A DNA stretch of 64,000 bases from Mycoemilia scoparia. Lineage: Eukaryota > Kickxellomycota > Kickxellomycetes > Kickxellales > Kickxellaceae. The notes beneath the pieces are model-generated. The model was not told where the DNA came from and searched no databases. It saw nothing but the letters and a program-made list of their open reading frames with translations. The stretch spans positions 620,001 to 684,000 of the forward strand of contig JANBPU010000001.1 in NCBI GenBank assembly GCA_027575805.1. Direction: 5' to 3'. The position numbers and the translations under genes were made by a program. Each line of letters opens with the position of its first letter. The stretch's first letter is position 1. Below are positions 33,801 to 42,907 of this stretch, in pieces.

Positions 33801-33987
33801 CGGAGTCGATTCACAAATTGCACAAGTTTGCAAAGCTGACGACATATCCTTTGTTGAGGAAAGCCAAGAAACATTAGTAGCCCCAAGTCAGTTTAATGAC
33901 TTTTCCAGTGAAGATGAAGGCGCTGGTCCCAAATTGCCAATCAAGAGGGGTCGTGAAGAAACACCACCTCGCCATACTCGATTCTAA
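27850..33987 (+). CDS. Dicer-like ribonuclease III with degenerate helicase
   Basis: Likely cuts double-stranded RNA into small RNAs for RNA silencing. One intronless frame of 2045 residues. Order: acidic/Asn-rich N-terminus; a helicase-like region (about 150-640); the Dicer dimerisation domain (about 890-985, ending LLARRAACFVALRYLHKKG); a platform/PAZ-like region (about 1090-1440); RNase IIIa (about 1445-1640) with YQRLELLGDSVLKL and KMYADLIESVLGA; RNase IIIb (about 1690-1860) with YEGLEFLGDSLIDIF and WLGDIVESLIGSV; and a weak dsRNA-binding-like end. Both RNase III centres keep the expected Glu/Asp residues. By contrast the helicase has lost its consensus: motif I reads ESGVGAKIS (169-177) instead of GxGKT, the DECH position reads LLENCQ (about 290), and motif VI reads LNGKRAR in place of QxxGRxR. 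ATP-driven processing is therefore doubtful. No Argonaute is in the window. Confidence 0.93.
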   Translation: MNFYNDSDEVNSESDMEIMPIFIPGHSGSNDDSDEEDVQVSKKIDENNFGPNTRNINNSFIKTPKALPVSINPFFSNPGGERRPSNYNNNNYQRRRMNSLSSRPIVHNQLNNQPKVFVDRNPFPSPLIKSRSAQAPVTQNNQLPGIDASVFEKKVYELALSENIIAVLESGVGAKISLLLIQKYVNNIKTRNIYEFEEPTHTKSTDKRGNLILLLSNADMVREQQASAIRQRCQCTVSTYPEGPQVMLWDRDIWTTQISASTVHIMSPEVVLHGLRSKYFGLAMFDLILLENCQEVSQLQLFRKILANFYDACPVSSRPRVFGCSKINSPPTETYLVDKDPNAPIVDVVQYGSSGDQEPTCLSIQLQGLEKLHPGCFLEVPAMLPSFIEDLGSLGADILWLIGVNESIQSLDEVDDSSQESVQDSETKRLILDMAQLQIDKYRNESAALIVCEQAQACAESTTSSQYLCLDDIESTLSPKLLALFKTVKDIISKSKSPKISVIVRNFTATVVIDKIFSSLPEFQDCASRVIPVIKERGLRPLGSLSTLKKSPSVQQKYVNGPMVSFAALGLEAHPYIQQCDFCIWFDFDLEKLPTSPLLKHTLNGKRARNILFASPSCDDGVLAIKTYGGTKERPKKPNSLADPKKVLANTIYGKPITDCTHYGVLSWMSDIINKWCEIVIVNQHSIAYLAFKKDIAEPPSKKECTPKKTPLINPNLFIRKPSVKSPSQRSESKDGKALVGISSSIFDAGERFSEAAEISTSPFISTYEAIFSDQSSISIPDSEYSTDRPSCGHSNNPFLNLGKATSTFPDPINSNPFLTDSPGAMGSSKRRKLSESSIGNKQEQNGGLVPRANNKDEEFPEKADTSAYVTSDGIVLVVDTTIDSNSTYTVPNTNIILDFSNSMRLYHEYIQKLPPKDNVPQTVNYTCEDGLEGFSGTIMLENEYGKYKFTGPDMKQKLLARRAACFVALRYLHKKGYISDTLKQFSKFKSTKESSSPESNSNTSINKSNKSRVNPASEKAISSVLEGLNEDLGQVSHTPPTTNGDSNGKLKKKRSKKDSNIDDSKDAGENEQDYGSKKSMRAFSILPKGPTDSSKKEKSGVRELATYYPEVLNTDVPVAWPATFYTYVLDLKKYPNFPSTEIMMLSRNRMPDGISVPLNIGEAIVDITPTFNNIIHLTRSSVETLCDYMKMVLRFIINKFYKSNPDLVNILFSPLSRGENGTARVDFDKVVEHLKYDTDVYTLPVEQWGNLGGKLALNSLQAGSILVIDHQIPESRADMSFEKLHRMNGMPLSSASSPINKDDTKESDEEGMIEEKDGFNNGLCWIDGIKSSNTRIADFRHHNGKKHFKDADSIASMIANVPYHVPMPDEKVFLHAPLYKTKRVILHSDYTLPNPDHLVYTLCHGQPVCLAEKKNSMRSDFASPVTLQLKKLDLVDLNNMSLIPSFLFRLHNMLILEEFKQRFDTDASDHLLRQALTSGVVSSDNYQRLELLGDSVLKLIVTSVLFSMFPGEDEGKLSACRSQVVSNKNLCRVAKENGFEKYLWHSKFHRKSWLPPSKGWEIEGYHAPDQNIEHKPVISDKMYADLIESVLGACYLSSGIEGAVRFFNRLGILNAPNFTGWDSLQNLWETHPQFLNMCEKPPPLPLEANTQKRLEDTIGYRYSNSYLIAAALISPGSQESASNSKKNNSFFLKNYEGLEFLGDSLIDIFITEHYYFWEPELSPGEITLVKHIAVSNAVLGLISVRKGLDSHFLYGQQTALDAAKEYKEKLEGYIEKTQRRSEKYPDNPKAKAESWLDIPPECWYKAKAPKWLGDIVESLIGSVFVDSKWDFEAARAAFSRIIHPFIKKFIVPGDVTIHPVIRAQILIQSWGCTQFTFKPIASLAKSKLKESKDSTGEDKNSQQEDGRESHTCLLQLHKITFAQGVDSSISRARYLAAKEFVRKYSHFGSEAAIQKICTCRNSDSQIDSDASMFSNGVSDFGDIGVDSQIAQVCKADDISFVEESQETLVAPSQFNDFSSEDEGAGPKLPIKRGREETPPRHTRF

Positions 33988-34195
33988 ATACGCAAAGTAT
34001 ACCTCAAATATTTCAATCTTTGGAGGGTAAATCATAAATAATTATCGCATGACTTTTCATTTCATTATATTATGGCTTTTAATGCTCTATATTACCTATA
34101 AAATTTATCGCTTTATTACCAAAAGTCATACATATGACATTGGATACAATAATATACACTTATATTATTCATATGTGGCTACTAGTCTTTCGACT

Positions 34196-34316
34196 ATATG
34201 GATGATAATTTTTGAAGGGTGAATGTTTACTAGTAAGGCTGGACATCCATTTGGCTGTGATTGCCTCTGTGATTATTGGCCATCAAAAGTCACCCTTCAT
34301 AAATAATCTCCCATAT
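34196..34316 (+). mobile_element. MITE-like inverted-repeat element
   Basis: Left ATATGGATGATAATTTTTGA, right TCATAAATAATCTCCCATAT; 121 bp. Core CATTTGGCTGTGATTGCC and the arm GTTTACTAGTAAGGCTGGAC identify the subfamily with the CTAGTAAA arm. Confidence 0.88.
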
Positions 34317-34637
34317 AGACAGTCGATTTTAAAGTCCAATGTGGAGCTGAGACATTGGCCATGATGACATAGAAGCATTCTTCCCCACACTTCATCTTTC
34401 AGAATTGTGTGCAATTTTCATTTCTCAGAGCATTGGCTACCTGTTTAACCAACGCATGGTTTCATGCTATTAAATATTAAACTATCTAAACGGGGCACTA
34501 AGCTAGAAAGTCACCACATGGAGACACATGTGGCTCCAAATTATTAAACAGAAATAGACAGAGGAGAAACCATTCAAACAGCCCAGCTAAGCTTTATCCT
34601 TTCACTCTCTTTTGTACTCTACTATCCTAACTTCAAA

Positions 34638-34645
34638 TATAAATA
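34638..34645 (+). promoter_or_regulatory. Possible TATA box
   Basis: TATAAATA about 150 bp upstream of the secreted-protein ATG at 34795. Motif and position only. Confidence 0.35.
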
Positions 34646-34794
34646 TCGTCGCCATCCCTTTTTGAACCTGTAAACTAAATATTTTAAAGATCCATTATTC
34701 ACGCCTAGATCCAACACTTGTACAGCACTCTGCTCCCAAACTAGTGTCCTCATATACACATACGCTCAGCCCTTCTCTAACTAACCAGTCAACA

Positions 34795-35193
34795 ATGAAA
34801 AGTATATTCTCCAGCTCGTTTTTCGGTCTACTCGTAGCCCTTTTTTTGGCAATCTTTAGCATTAGCGTTGATGCTAAAGGCAAGGACGGGCCTGGTCAAA
34901 CTTTGACTTTGGTTCCCGTCAGAACCAGCACTATTTCATCCAATGTGTCGTCTTCATCTAGTAGCGCAAGCTCTTCTTCCTCATCTTCTGTCTCAACTTG
35001 CCCAATTACCACAACTGTGACTGCTTCTGCCTCTGCCTCCGCCACCTTAACTGTCACCTCATACAGCCGAGACTTCATCTTTGTCACACAGACCGAATAC
35101 ATCTACACCTGCCCTCCCACCAACCAGCCATTCCCCAGTCGCTCCACCGTTACCAACACTATCACCGTGACCTCTGGTGTACCAGTTTCATAA
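34795..35193 (+). CDS. Small secreted Ser/Thr-rich protein
   Basis: Not recognised. 132 residues. I start at the second ATG of the open frame (34795) because it begins a clean signal peptide: MKSIFSSSFFGLLVALFLAI then FSISVDA, with likely cleavage after VDA. An upstream in-frame ATG at 34744 would place 17 polar residues ahead of it. The mature protein has a Ser-rich stretch (about 45-66), then alternating Thr/Ser/Val strands with two cysteines (STCPITT and YIYTCPP). No GPI-type hydrophobic tail is present. A cell-wall or extracellular location is plausible from the signal peptide and O-glycosylation-prone composition; function is unknown. Confidence 0.7.
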   Translation: MKSIFSSSFFGLLVALFLAIFSISVDAKGKDGPGQTLTLVPVRTSTISSNVSSSSSSASSSSSSSVSTCPITTTVTASASASATLTVTSYSRDFIFVTQTEYIYTCPPTNQPFPSRSTVTNTITVTSGVPVS

Positions 35194-35969
35194 TCACATA
35201 TATTAAAAACGGGATGATATGTGGCTAGATAGGCGAAATAGATTTCGAGAATGGCCGTGTTCATGCCCACCAGAAATCACTTTGTATATTTAAAAATGTG
35301 CTTTAATACAAGTGTTAGTCTGGTAGTTTTAATTACCCTTTTTAAATTTCTGGTAACAGGTGATGACGACATTGATAATAATAAAGTCTAATTCATATAA
35401 GCATTAAAGTGGATGATATATGGGTAATAATTTATGAAGAGTACCTCGTTTTGGAGGCCAATGAATATAGGCGCAATCACAGCCAATTGACAAGTTCTCC
35501 ATCAAAAGACAACAGGTTGGGTACCCTCATACATTGCCTGAAAATCAACTTATAAGATGTTCATTTTAACTGGAGTCTCAGTGATGATTGACCAGTATCC
35601 AAGGGAATATCCTAGTACAGCCAACTACCCTTTTAGAGAAGCAATCACAGCCAAATGGATGTCCCGGTTTTACTAGTAAACATTCATCCTTCAAAAATAA
35701 TATCCCATATCGCGATATTGAATAAAAAGTATATTGAAGATTGAAGATTTAAATGAATCGTAGAAATAAAAGGAAAAGTAACATGTCTGTTGTAGCACCA
35801 CTGACACTGGTTCCCTGCAGAATCCTGGACAATTACTTCTGACCTTGCATGTATAGAAAAGCTGTCTCCTTGTCCAAAGTATGAAAAGTCTCCATTTACT
35901 ATATATGTATATATTAATCACAAAAAACATGAAAGTGAGAGAGAAAAGAATGAGCATCCATATACGTGT
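35194..35969. other. Tail-to-tail intergenic region with composite repeat
   Basis: Between the secreted-protein and gamma-COP stops. Dominated by the 293-bp composite element at 35418-35710; no gene seen. Confidence 0.55.
35418..35710 (-). mobile_element. Composite 293-bp element: MITE with unit B inside
   Basis: Ends match the family termini (ATATGGGTAATAATTTATGA and AAAAATAATATCCCATAT). Inside, on the minus strand, lies a full unit B (GTACTAGGATATTCCCTTGG ... GGCAATGTATGAGGGTACCC). The MITE core word GCAATCACAGCCAA occurs on both sides of unit B (about 35470 and 35641), so the insert is bracketed by a short direct repeat. Confidence 0.85.
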
Positions 35970-38900
35970 TTAAGCAATGGCTCCTAGTACTTGTTGTGAT
36001 AGATCCTGATCCTTGGATCGGATTGTCAGCTCCAAGATAATCTCCTTGACCTGCTTGGTCATGCGGGCTCTAGCAATCACTTGGTCTTTGCCCATCCAAG
36101 CACCAGTCATAATGGCCTGATGTGCTCTTGCATTCTTTGTTTTAAGGGCACCTTCAAGTGGATACATGCCAAGAAGCTCAACGACCTTGGCCACACACTC
36201 TTCTAGGGTATCAAAGTCAGTAAGCGAGAGCGTTTCAACTGCCTCTCCGTTGGTTCCGAATGACTCCCAAAGGTTTTGGGCATTGGCAATATATGAAGGC
36301 TGCATGTAATCTGCTTCGGTCAGGTCAGTAGGTTCCAAAGAATATTCATCCTCATAGCCCTCATCATCTTCCAAAGGCTCATATGTCTCTGGGTCGCACT
36401 CCTTAACGAGGAACTTGAGTGTGCAGTCAAATGAAGTGGTTGGGTAAATGTCCTGATCAGGTCGAGAGTATACAACATACACATATCCTGGTTCATCATT
36501 GACAAGCTTCTTAACTGGGATTGTCAACTCATAGTCCAGCTGACCATCAAGCTCCTCTTCTGACTGCATAACAATTTCCACATTCTCCAGAACCTGCTCT
36601 GAAATAGTGTTCACACACTTGAACTGATATACAATGTGTGATTCATAGACATGCTTAACGCAAGCTACGTCGTACTCTGTGCCTGCCTCAGTAAGAGATG
36701 CAGGCTCAGATGAGAACAGTGGAGCAGCACCAAGTTTGGCAATTTCTGGGATAGAAGATAGCTGCTTTGCATAGAGCTCCTTTTGCTGCTCGCTCTGGCT
36801 TGGTCCGAATCCACCGATAGCTTCGGGAGAAGTGTCACCAAAGTTGGAAGATGTCTTCTTTTTGAGGCCAAGCGATGGCTGCGATGGTTTAGACAGAACT
36901 TCAGAAATAACATTGCGCTGCTTCTGGGATTGTGCTTTTTCTTCAGCACGTGATATGCGTGGAACTCCATCGAAGCTGAATGCAGAAGTCTTGATAGCCT
37001 CAGGGTCTGCACAGTACTCGACCAGTTTACGCTCAAGTGCGGCAAGTGAGAATGTAGAATCGTCTTGAATGTAGGTCTGGCGAGCCTGTTTGTTGTTAGT
37101 AATAGACAGAGCCCATGCGGCACGATCACGTACCTCATCATCACGGTCATCGAGACAGCGCTCTAGTAGAACACGTATGGATGAATACAGGGACTCATCT
37201 ATCTTCTGGGATGCACAGAACTTTGCAAGGGCATTAACAGCGGCAGCGCGGACAGCAGCATTTTCAAGAATGACTCTATTATAAATGTGTCTGATATAGA
37301 TTGTAGGCTGAGGAGTATCTGGCCCCTGTTCTCCAAGAAGATGGAGAATGCGTACAGATAGTTTGGTAAACTCGCAATCTTCGATGAATTCACACAAATG
37401 AGCCAAAGCAGCTTCTTGACACGAAGGAACGTGCTTTGATAAGTCCATTATAGCACTGACAACTGACTGCTTAAGATCATATCCTCCCTCATCACGCAAA
37501 ATGCGGGCCAAGAAATTCAAGAATATAGCATGCTTTTGTGGGAACTGTATTCCGAGGCTGCGTACTGCTTCGACAACAATAATCTTGAATTCGTCACTAA
37601 TTTCACTCATAAACTCCTGAATTTGTTCCATTAGACGGTCTACAGATGCCTCATTTCCGGTCTTGAGAAGAGTAGTTATAGCTAGGGTAGCAACAGAACG
37701 GTTGGAGTCAGTGATGAGGTCTTCTATGTCAACATTGCAAGGCTGCACTGCTTCTGGGTAAGCGACAGCAAGACTGTTTAGTGTTCTGATAGCAGCAAAG
37801 CGTACAGTTGGCTTGGGGGAGGACAAGAACTTCTGGAGTGCATTTACAGCAATTGAAATCTGGGATGCATTGGCCTTCTTGAGGTTGCAGATGGCCCTAG
37901 CAGCTTCAAGGCTGACCATGTCAGAACGGTGGGCGACCCACATCTTAAGCAAGTCATGAAGCTGAGGAACAAGGTTAGGGTCATCCTCCATGACACGGAC
38001 AGCATAGCGAACAAGCATGCATAGAGCCATGTTGTTCTTTAGGGAAGACCCAGCGCTTCCAAGCCAGCCGCTCTTGTTTGATCCTGAGTAGTTTTGAACC
38101 AGTTTGAGGACTGCCATGCGATCCTGCTGGCGGATAAGGTACATCAACCCAGCAGCGTGGTACTGCACAATGTTGGAACTAGGGATCACAATTGTTCTGG
38201 ATGATGAAGTGAAGAATGAAGAGTTTGATGATATGGCCTTGCCGCTTAGAGCCTCACCAATCTCGTTGTTCCAGCGGCGTACAGTATCCTTTACAGAGCT
38301 GTACAAGTGGTATGAGGAGACCAGGGCGGCAGAAGCTGTCGAGGAATCACGATCCACGATGGCCGCCTTAAGGAAGCGCTCTATACCTGGGATCATCGAT
38401 GCATCGGTAATCTTACACAAGGCGCGGATGGCATCACCACGGTATATAACATCGGACTTTGGCTGCATGTCCTTCATAAGGCTGCTGGTGGCCATAATGA
38501 CATCGCTGGATATGTTGGATAATTCCTTGATAGCTAGATAGACCATTTGTCGAAGAGACATCTATCCCATTTATAATCGCAAGTGCAGGAGTTAGTATGA
38601 CCATTTATATGCTATTATATTCTTTGATTTTCAATAAAGGTGTTGGCATTGACAACTTACGTCCTTATTTTGGAATAGCTTTGTAATGCCAAAGAATAGC
38701 TCGGTAGCATCACGCTGGCTCAAGTTGCTTTCACGATTCAGCAAATACAGTATTTTTGCAAGCAAAATACGGCACTGGCGAGGCTTTATGGGGGTTTCAT
38801 TAAATAGTCTTGCTTCCTGGATAAGGACTGAATTGTCCATCTTCAAGAGAGCACCAAGCCCATCTAAATTGGTAAAAATGCAAACAGTAAGTATCGAAAT

Positions 38901-39042
38901 ACCCTGTATTCGGCAGCCTGTGCTTATGAGTGCAAGGCATAGCACATCCACGCCAGCATTTGTTGTTAAGGTTTTGAACCCATGGGCCCGACTATTGTAT
39001 TTATCATTACTAACCTGAATCGTCATCCTTTTTGAAATCCAT
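35970..39042 (-). CDS. SEC21: Coatomer subunit gamma (gamma-COP, COPI coat)
   Basis: Large subunit of the COPI coat that carries Golgi-to-ER and intra-Golgi traffic. Exons: 39042-39015, 38863-38661, 38561-35970; 2823 nt, 940 residues, in phase. The N-terminus matches gamma-COP (VLIQEARLFNETPIKPRQC, ILYLLNRE, LFQNKDMSLRQMVYLAIKE). The HEAT/adaptin trunk keeps nearly invariant blocks (TDSNRSVATLAITTLLKTG, FMSEISDEFKIIVVEA, HLCEFIEDCEFTKLSVRILH). The C-terminal appendage includes VKECDPETYEPLEDDEGYED and TLEECVAKVVELLGMYPLEG. It is slightly longer than animal gamma-COP (about 874). The first exon encodes only nine full codons; a start at the Met opening exon 3 would delete a conserved segment and is unlikely. 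Confidence 0.96.
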
Positions 39043-40011
39043 TTTGGTAAATCCACAGAATCGGTTGTGTTGCTGTATGAAGCTACAGTGAGAGGCTAAT
39101 TCAAGTGAATATATTAAGGACAAAGAGAAGAAAGTAGAGAGATGAGTTGGTTAATTCAAGGAAGATTAAGTCAAACAAAGGCCAGTTATTACAAGGTGAA
39201 ACATGTGTATAGACGGATTACTGTATTTAATCAAAGGAAGCCACTATTGGTATGGTAGCATGGAGATTCATTCCGTGGCATTTCTTACAGTTGGATTTTA
39301 TCAGTGGAAATCCTAAAAGCCAGAGCTGGTGGCACTTAATTTCGACCATAATCATGGGCTACATTTCTCATACCAAGTTTTTAGTGTTATAATAGGAGCA
39401 GTCGATGGCCTAAATATGTCATTAAATCAAGTCCTTTGCCCATGTATCTTTTTTGTATGTGAGATGTAAGCAAAAATCGTGCGCTAAACTTAGACCATGA
39501 TTGTCAGGCGATTTATGCCATGAATAAAAATTCCTATGACACCAGCATATACGATTATTCCCCAATTTATGGACTCAGAAGCAGTCTCACAAATATTTGC
39601 CAAACCCAAGCCATAATATATCACGCCCAAAAGAAAAGGCTGTTTTTGCAGCTTCGAAATTTTTGTCAAAGTAGACTAAATCCTGTGACCCTGCTTCCAT
39701 AAACGTGCACCTAATCATACTCTTTAGGCTGCTTGCTTACGGACTGGAATACTTGGGCTGCAACCAACATATCTCCTGATATAGGAATTGTGAGTTTGGT
39801 ATACTAGCATAAGCAAACAGTCCGCCAATGTCCGCAACTAGTCGCTGAACTCGCAACATCTTTAACACTGCCGTTTCTCAGGTGTCTTTTTAAAAAAATC
39901 TATAAATATGACCAATTTTTCTGTGACAATTACAACTTCAAAATCAATCATATCTAAATATTTTCTAAAAACAAAAACACAATTTTAATTATAAATATAT
40001 ATACATACATA
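39043..40011. other. Divergent intergenic/promoter region
   Basis: Between gamma-COP (-) and the expansin-like gene (+). A TATA-like element lies at 39901-39908; no repeat or supported gene found. Confidence 0.5.
39901..39908 (+). promoter_or_regulatory. Possible TATA box of the expansin-like gene
   Basis: TATAAATA about 104 bp upstream of the ATG at 40012, in an AT-rich leader. Motif and position only. Confidence 0.4.
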
Positions 40012-40671
40012 ATGAAACTTTTTACCTTACAAGCAGTCACATTGGTCATAGTTGCAGCAAGTCTGAGCACCGGTGTCGTTGCCCAACCGGGATCTGTGCA
40101 AACAGTTCCAGCAGAGCAGGGGTTGTCTTCGACATCTGGTGGTCCAGGCTCACAGCCCTCTTCTGTACCTGACGCACCCTCAGAGCCCTCAGACCCAGGC
40201 AATTCGGACACAGGAGGCTCAGGGGATTCGAGCGGTTCAGGTTCAGGGTCAGGTTCATCTCCAGATAGCCCTCCCCCTTCCAGTGCTCCACCAGGAGAAG
40301 GGCCGAGTTCAGGGTCTGATGCGGACAGCTCATCAGGCTCAAATGATAAGAGCAGTTCCGGCGGAGGTTCTGGCGGTAGCCCAACTGGTATTAATAAGGC
40401 ATCGTACTATGACCCTGGAGTTGGCACAAGCTCTTGCGGCAACAACGCTTCTAATGGCGATATGGTCGCAGCCATCAATGGTGTAAAGAGCCTAGGAAAG
40501 TGCGGCGCTTCTGCAACTGTTACCAACACTGAGAATGGAAAGAGCGTGACCGTCACGATTATTGATGAATGCCCAGTCTGCGGCGGTTTCAAGATTGACC
40601 TTAGTCAAGGTGCCTTTGAGGCCATTGGAGATCCAACCAAAGGAATTCTTGATGTTAAGGTTGTGATGTAG
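40012..40671 (+). CDS. Secreted expansin/RlpA-like double-psi beta-barrel protein
   Basis: Extracellular protein with an expansin-like (RlpA/barwin-type double-psi beta-barrel) domain; fungal relatives bind or loosen wall polysaccharides. 219 residues, no intron. A signal peptide (MKLFTLQAVTLVIVAASLST, then GVVA) is followed by a Ser/Gly/Pro/Asp-rich linker (about 25-125). The barrel follows (about 127-219): NKASYYDPGVGTSSCG, DMVAAING, GKCGASATVTN, VTVTIIDECPVCGG, FKIDLSQGAFEAIG and the last strand ILDVKVVM. The key DECPxC and IDLS motifs and the cysteine pattern of the family are present. There is no C-terminal carbohydrate-binding expansin domain. AATAAA at 40780-40785 is a likely poly(A) signal. 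Substrate is unknown. Confidence 0.88.
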   Translation: MKLFTLQAVTLVIVAASLSTGVVAQPGSVQTVPAEQGLSSTSGGPGSQPSSVPDAPSEPSDPGNSDTGGSGDSSGSGSGSGSSPDSPPPSSAPPGEGPSSGSDADSSSGSNDKSSSGGGSGGSPTGINKASYYDPGVGTSSCGNNASNGDMVAAINGVKSLGKCGASATVTNTENGKSVTVTIIDECPVCGGFKIDLSQGAFEAIGDPTKGILDVKVVM

Positions 40672-41316
40672 GCATTCGCGCTGATACAAATGACATCCAG
40701 CATATTAATGTATCCAAAAGCTGTTGTCGTTGTATAATTCTGTACTTTTATCTTATCCTGTTTTCAAAAATCTTTCTGTAATAAAGCCAAACTTTAAATT
40801 AAATAATATCCAATTTGACATGGCGTGGGGAATGGATAATGCAAACCACTGGAAATGGCCCATCTGCCACTTGGGCAATTTGATAATAAAAACTGGCTTG
40901 TGACCATTGGAAAATGGGTTTCCATGAAAAGTTAGGAAAGCTACACAAAAGCAATTCGCCCAGCTATTTCTTTGTTTGGTCACAAGCGGATTTTCGCCAT
41001 GTGTCAGATGTTTTTGCATTAGGCGATGAATGAGCGATCAGTCCTTAATTTCAGTAGTATCCAGGCTGATATGTAAAATCCGAAAGTTGATTTGCAACAG
41101 CGGCAGTGACGTTGCCACATGCTGGCCCTTTTTGTCCTTGAACAACAAAAAGACTAACGCATAGAGAAGGCTCACCCATTCTCTCAAGAGCTTGCGTATT
41201 CACACAAAACAATTCCTTACCACTCTCTCTTCTCTTTGTTTCTCTACCCACTATCAACTGGCAGTATATGCATACAAGCCCACACTAACATTATTCTAGC
41301 CGCTGAAACCTTCATC
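40672..41316. other. Intergenic region upstream of the NIPSNAP gene
   Basis: Contains the likely poly(A) signal of the expansin-like gene and a CT-rich tract (about 41220-41252) before the next start codon, a common feature of fungal promoters. Nothing else seen. Confidence 0.5.
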
Positions 41317-42907
41317 ATGACTCTGAAACTTCAAAGGATAGCAACCAGGATCCGCCCAGTCAATCCTCCCGCTTTGCGTATTTCTGGTATACCCAAGCCC
41401 ATCGCGGCCTACCGAGCCCTTGGTGCAGCAGCATCGAGGCCATATAGCTCAGAGACACCGAAGGAAGACGACGATGAGCCCAAGTCTCTCCCAAAGAAGG
41501 CGTCAAAGCTCGTCAACACAATCCTGCATGGCTCGGAACAGGCCCGCCAGGAGCTCAACGATACCTTCTCCAAGGTTTTGGCGCGGGGAAAGTATCTCCA
41601 TGAGCTTGCAAGTAAGTGTGCCACTGTGTCATGAGCCCTATTTTCTGAGGACACCAACCAATGTTTTGATATCATTTATCCAAGATGGTGGATGTGGTGG
41701 CGGTGGTGATACTGCATACAAGCAGCGCTATTCTCCCAGCTGCGATAAGCATACCATTTCTCATCAATATGGCCTTTTATATAGCCCATCGCATAAAGCC
41801 AGACAGAGTAGAGGAGTACAGCGCTATACTGTAAGCATTATAATACCACCTGTATTAGAAACAAGACATCATATAGGTCATAATTTTTGAAGAGTATATT
41901 TTGATGTCAAACGATTATAGAGGGTGACCACACCTTGTTGGCAAATGTTCACCCTTCAGCAGCCATCTTTCATATACCACAGCTTGAATGATGATCTTTG
42001 AGATGCATAGCCTCAGATCTCACATGCAACTCCTGCTTTTTGTATTTTCCATTGTCCTCCTTCGCACATTTATGTCTTCCTGCCAATTTTGTTACATCCC
42101 CATCTAATCATTCTTGCGTTCTCAAACGTTAGATCTGACTATTATCCACGAATTGTAAAGGAATTGAGCCCTTCAACCAAGCTTGTTGGTAGCTGGATAA
42201 CTCACATCGGAGAACAAGATACAGCTGGTAAGTACCCCATAAAGTATATGCATGGACCAATAGAGACTATATATTGAACAAATGTGACAGTATAAAAGCA
42301 CGTGCACAAATCCCTATACAGCCAAACTATTGCAAATCGTCGCAGTGTAATCAGCCATATCACAATTTTGCCTATATTTCTGCTAACCTATTGTCCAATT
42401 GTTATTTTTATATATACTAAAGTTCATATCTGGGAATATGACAGCTACAGTGCCTTCAGCGAAGCTCAAGGGCATATAGCCTCCAGCAAGGAGTTTCAAC
42501 AGTTGCAAAAGCAGATTGCCCCGCTACTGAGGAAGCGAGAAAACCAAATAATGCTTGAATTCGGGTTTTGGACTACCAGCTCGCCAGTGACTACGGGTGG
42601 TATCTACGAACTGCGCTCCTACACTCTCTTGCCTGGAAGGTTGTTGGAGTGGGAGCAGAATTGGAGACGCGGCGTAGAGTGTCGCAAAAATAATGAGCAA
42701 CTGATGGGTGCTTGGTTTTCGCAACTAGGTGATCTTAACCAGGTTCATCACCTGTGGGCTCATAAGGACCTCCAGACTCGTAAAGAGACTCGCGAAAAGG
42801 CATGGAAAGAGGATGGGTGGGCTAAGACTGTGTATAATACTGTTCGTGTGGTACAGAACATGAAGTCACAAATTCTGGTACCCTTGCCTTTTAGTTCTCT
42901 CAAGTAG
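41317..42907 (+). CDS. NIPSNAP-family mitochondrial protein
   Basis: NIPSNAP proteins are mitochondrial (matrix) proteins with two dimeric alpha-beta-barrel-like NIPSNAP domains; their biochemical role is unsettled. Exons: 41317-41611, 41785-41830, 42133-42227, 42423-42907; 921 nt, 306 residues, in phase. The N-terminus (MTLKLQRIATRIRPVNPPAL) is Arg-rich with no acidic residue for over 40 positions, as expected for a mitochondrial presequence. Domain 1: KYLHELATHRIKPDRVEEYS, LVGSWITHIGEQD, VHIWEYDSY. Domain 2: IYELRSYTLLPGRLLEWEQN, GAWFSQLGDLNQVHHLWAHK, then WAKTVYNTVRVVQNMKSQI. Exon 2 is only 46 nt; intron 2 holds a degenerate MITE-like copy. Start chosen at 41317 because upstream in-frame sequence lacks an ATG. 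Confidence 0.92.
41870..41975. mobile_element. Degenerate MITE-like element in intron 2 of the NIPSNAP gene
   Basis: Left end ATATAGGTCATAATTTTTGA followed by a shortened core and the arm TGTTGGCAAATGTTCACCCT; the right terminus (CATCTTTCATAT) is decayed. About 106 bp. Confidence 0.65.

Larger units (their letters stand above)
33988..34794. other. Intergenic region downstream of Dicer
   Basis: Contains one MITE-like copy (34196-34316). The rest is AT-rich with a possible TATA box for the next gene at 34638-34645. Confidence 0.5.
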
